In this document: positions 61,606-64,000 of the stretch, in pieces
Layout of the letters: each line of letters opens with the position of its first letter
Numbering within the stretch: the stretch's first letter is position 1
Assembly: GCA_003342895.1 (NCBI GenBank)
Contig: PTFA01000056.1
Span: 434,001 to 498,000, forward strand
Source: Casuarius casuarius
Lineage: Eukaryota; Chordata; Aves; Casuariiformes; Casuariidae
DNA length: 64,000 nt
Reading direction: 5' to 3'
The notes under the pieces: model-generated
What the model saw: only the letters and a program-made list of their open reading frames with translations
Database searches by the model: none
What the model was told of the DNA's origin: nothing
Position numbers and translations under genes: made by a program

Positions 61606-63640
61606 GTGAGTAATGCTGGAACTGTTCCAGGTCCTCCTCAGCCACCCCAAACTCTTCCTATCCCCCAGGTTATCTCAGTAGAAAGGCAACGCAGAGTACG
61701 TCTAAAAGGGGTGTTCAGTGCATTTTAATCCATCAGCTCTCACATTAGGCATGCCTCCATTCACAGACCCAACGATTATCATTTTCCTCTTCAGGAAAAG
61801 TGCACTTTGAAGTTTTTCAAGTAAAGATGTAGGTGCGTTTGTAACTAGATAGATGCTTGTTTGTGCCAACAACAAAATCTGAATTTCACCCAGGGATTTT
61901 AGATCTTATCCTTTGGCCATTTATCAGCTTTGTGCATCTCCTTACTATGTAAATAATGGTGTATATTTTGCTGCATTTTATAATAGTAATTACTAATTCA
62001 TATGATAGTGTTTGAATTGGTCTCCTGAACTCCACATTTGTGTATTCTGTTCAAACTATTGATGTTGCCTAGATGGATAGCCTGTTAGGATATAGCTTAA
62101 TTGTAGTGCCTGACTATTACTGGGTTTAGTATATTGATGAAAGGAAAGCAGCACATTACTCCATTCCTGCCCACCCAGCTATGTTTTTTTTAAAAAAATA
62201 ATGATTTCTACTATGATCTGGATTGTATTGCAAGCTATTGCACAAACAAATACTAATACATTGTAACATTTAAAAGCCATTACAGTACATTCACCATGCT
62301 GTTTTAGTGTGGCAGCGCCATTCCAGCATTAAGTTAATTGTAAGAAAACTGCTCCTGGGCACGGTAGCTTGTTTTCTGTACTGAGATCGAGATTGCAAAA
62401 ACTTGCTGATTTATACCCCATTGGATCCAAATGCTTGTATGCTAATAAAAGATTTGTAACTTCACCTTTTATTTGGAATGTTTGTTAATGTGTAATTTAT
62501 AAAGTCAGTTCCATTAATATACGGGGGAAAAACAGAACAATATTTCCCCCGGAAGAGTATCTTGATGAGTTTTTGTCTCAAAGCAATTCTTTGGCAGTCT
62601 GACAGGTCTAGGGAAGGAAAAGAGATGATATTCTATAAGGAAGCCAAAGACAGAAAAGGGGGTATGAGGTTATGATATGCAGGCACATACAGTGATCTAT
62701 GAAATAGTTATTTCTGAAAGCCCAGGGTATATTCCAACTCTCCGATGTTTTCTCTTTAGGGGGAATGTTTTCCTTAAAGGAAAGACTTAGTTTCTCCATG
62801 GGAGTCCTGATTTATGAGCAGCACAACCCATCTTTCTAGTTTTCTGTTGGGAGAGTAAAACTGTTGTAAACTTATGTGACCTGCTTTTGATGAGAGGAAG
62901 AAGGCAATATCAGAAGGAGTTACACTATGTTTGTCTTCTCGAAACCAACGTAAGTGTTAAAATCCTCTTAAGACTTAATTTCCTCTAAGCAGTGGCTCAT
63001 TTCAGAGAGTGACAGGTAAAGTGATTGGCATCAGGCAGGCAGTTTTTTCTCTCCTGACACAGATCCAGTTCTGTGAATCATGCCCTAACACAAGGCAGCA
63101 CAGTTACAGTTGCTCTGCTGTGGTTTTCTTTTCACAGCAGAATTGCAGGCATATGCACAGATATATGGGCAGTGGATTTGTAAGTAGAAGTGGATTTTTA
63201 AGTAGAAATATAACCATTTCTAATCAGAAAAGTCCTGAAAAGGTACCAAATAACAGCAAGTTTTTCCTTCGAAAAAACCCTATATCTTCCCATTGAGATA
63301 AATTATTTTGCCAAATACTGTCTCTCTTATTTTCATTATGGCAAGACTTTTTAATTTCACTTCTCATAGAATGGTGCTCAAACTTTCCTTAAAAAAGTAT
63401 GTTCCGACAGAGACCAAGATTAGGGAATTTCAGAAGGAAAGTGATGACCGGGAGGAATGGAAAGCAGAACTAAAGTGGACACTTGTACAGTATAAATATA
63501 TATGTTTTTTCTGCTGCTGATAGTAATCATTTATCATTATCTGTTCTATCCTAACCTAAGTCAGAACACACCCTGCATGGTCTTTGCATCCACTTCGATG
63601 TAAATTGACTGTATTACTCTGACGCAGCGTATAGATTCCC
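61606..63640. other. Non-coding stretch, no gene seen
   Basis: AT-rich unique DNA. No repeat or exon recognised. The block at 62260-62470 is repeat-free and could be conserved non-coding DNA, but this cannot be judged from one sequence. Confidence 0.45.
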
Positions 63641-63747
63641 CGTGTATTTAGCATGCTTGTTCAGTTACCCGCTATGTAACGCCTCAGTTACTGCAACTCG
63701 GAATATATCATCACCAAGGATGATTACATTGAATGCAACATGCTTAC

Positions 63748-63802
63748 TTTCACTCTTGAGGTCTCTCATGGTCTCTTCTCTCACTTTCTTGCCTAAATTT
63801 TC
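63748..63802 (-). other. Candidate short exon, minus strand (unconfirmed)
   Basis: On the minus strand TTTGGATACCACAG is followed by 55 bases open in the frame ENLGKKVREETMRDLKSE, and then a strong donor, GAAA/GTAAGCATG. The wider minus-strand frame is open for about 58 codons (63666-63839), and the opposite strand is open for 109 codons (63642-63968). CpGs are more frequent here than in the neighbourhood. The charged, helical peptide is compatible with coding but not diagnostic. The acceptor lacks a good pyrimidine tract. Confidence 0.17.
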
Positions 63803-64000
63803 CTGTGGTATCCAAATATTTACACTTTTGTCCTCCTCTGCTCAAGATGCCAGCTTATCTTTGAGAATATTGAGGATATCATCCGTGATAAATGACTTTC
63901 AGAGCTTGCCTTTCCTTGTGATGACACGAGAAATGGTTTATCTGTTTATGTACCAAGGTGACTGCTAACCAGTGTTAACTGAATGCTCTTCCTGTGTTTT

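Noticed and set aside
1..64000. Bacterial-type systems, CRISPR arrays, operons, tRNA or rRNA genes, endogenous viral genes
   Set aside because: I looked for clustered direct repeats with spacers, compact collinear genes, tRNA T-loop words (GGTTCGA), snRNA-like starts and retroviral gene motifs, and saw none. The sequence is vertebrate intron-like or intergenic DNA.

Overview
The window is vertebrate nuclear DNA, most likely from a sauropsid (bird, crocodilian or turtle). The evidence is an AT-rich, CpG-depleted background without operon-like gene packing, a CpG island at the left edge, one old CR1-type LINE with recognisable reverse-transcriptase codons, and scattered relics that look like old amniote SINE and DNA-transposon families. 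I favour a bird because repeats are sparse, but the CR1 copy resembles the deeper archosaur/turtle type, so the clade is not settled.

I cannot find a complete protein-coding gene. The layout suggests the inside of one or more very large introns, or intergenic DNA, downstream of a promoter. Positions 1-756 are an assembly gap. Directly after it lies the shoulder of a CpG island (757-1110), so a first exon is probably hidden in the gap. A second, smaller CpG-rich patch lies at 4345-4605, and others at 38440-38620 and 53765-54085. These patches could be alternative promoters, non-coding exons or younger insertions.

The rest is mostly unique sequence with: a perfect 12-copy heptamer microsatellite (6054-6137); a foldback minisatellite (19615-19708); the degraded CR1 (36394-37412); several old repeat fragments (about 3.2, 7.1-7.9, 18.4, 27.9, 47.2, 48.8 and 50.8 kb); a pair of diverged copies of an unnamed repeat (49269-49414 and 52638-52781); and an AT-rich block (39590-40460) with perfect palindromic CRE and GATA sites that reads like a conserved enhancer.

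A handful of places have an acceptor-like site followed by an open frame, some also with a good donor. I list them as low-confidence candidate exons: 8484-8623 (+), 21735-21802 (+), 27358-27436 (+), 29175-29418 (+), 46984-47162 (+), 48287-48402 and 48505-48589 (-), 61554-61605 (+), 63748-63802 (-). None matches a protein I recognise, and the phases of the two neighbours at 48 kb do not join cleanly. The longest open frames in the window (100-150 codons) mostly look like chance frames in T-rich or GC-rich low-complexity DNA.
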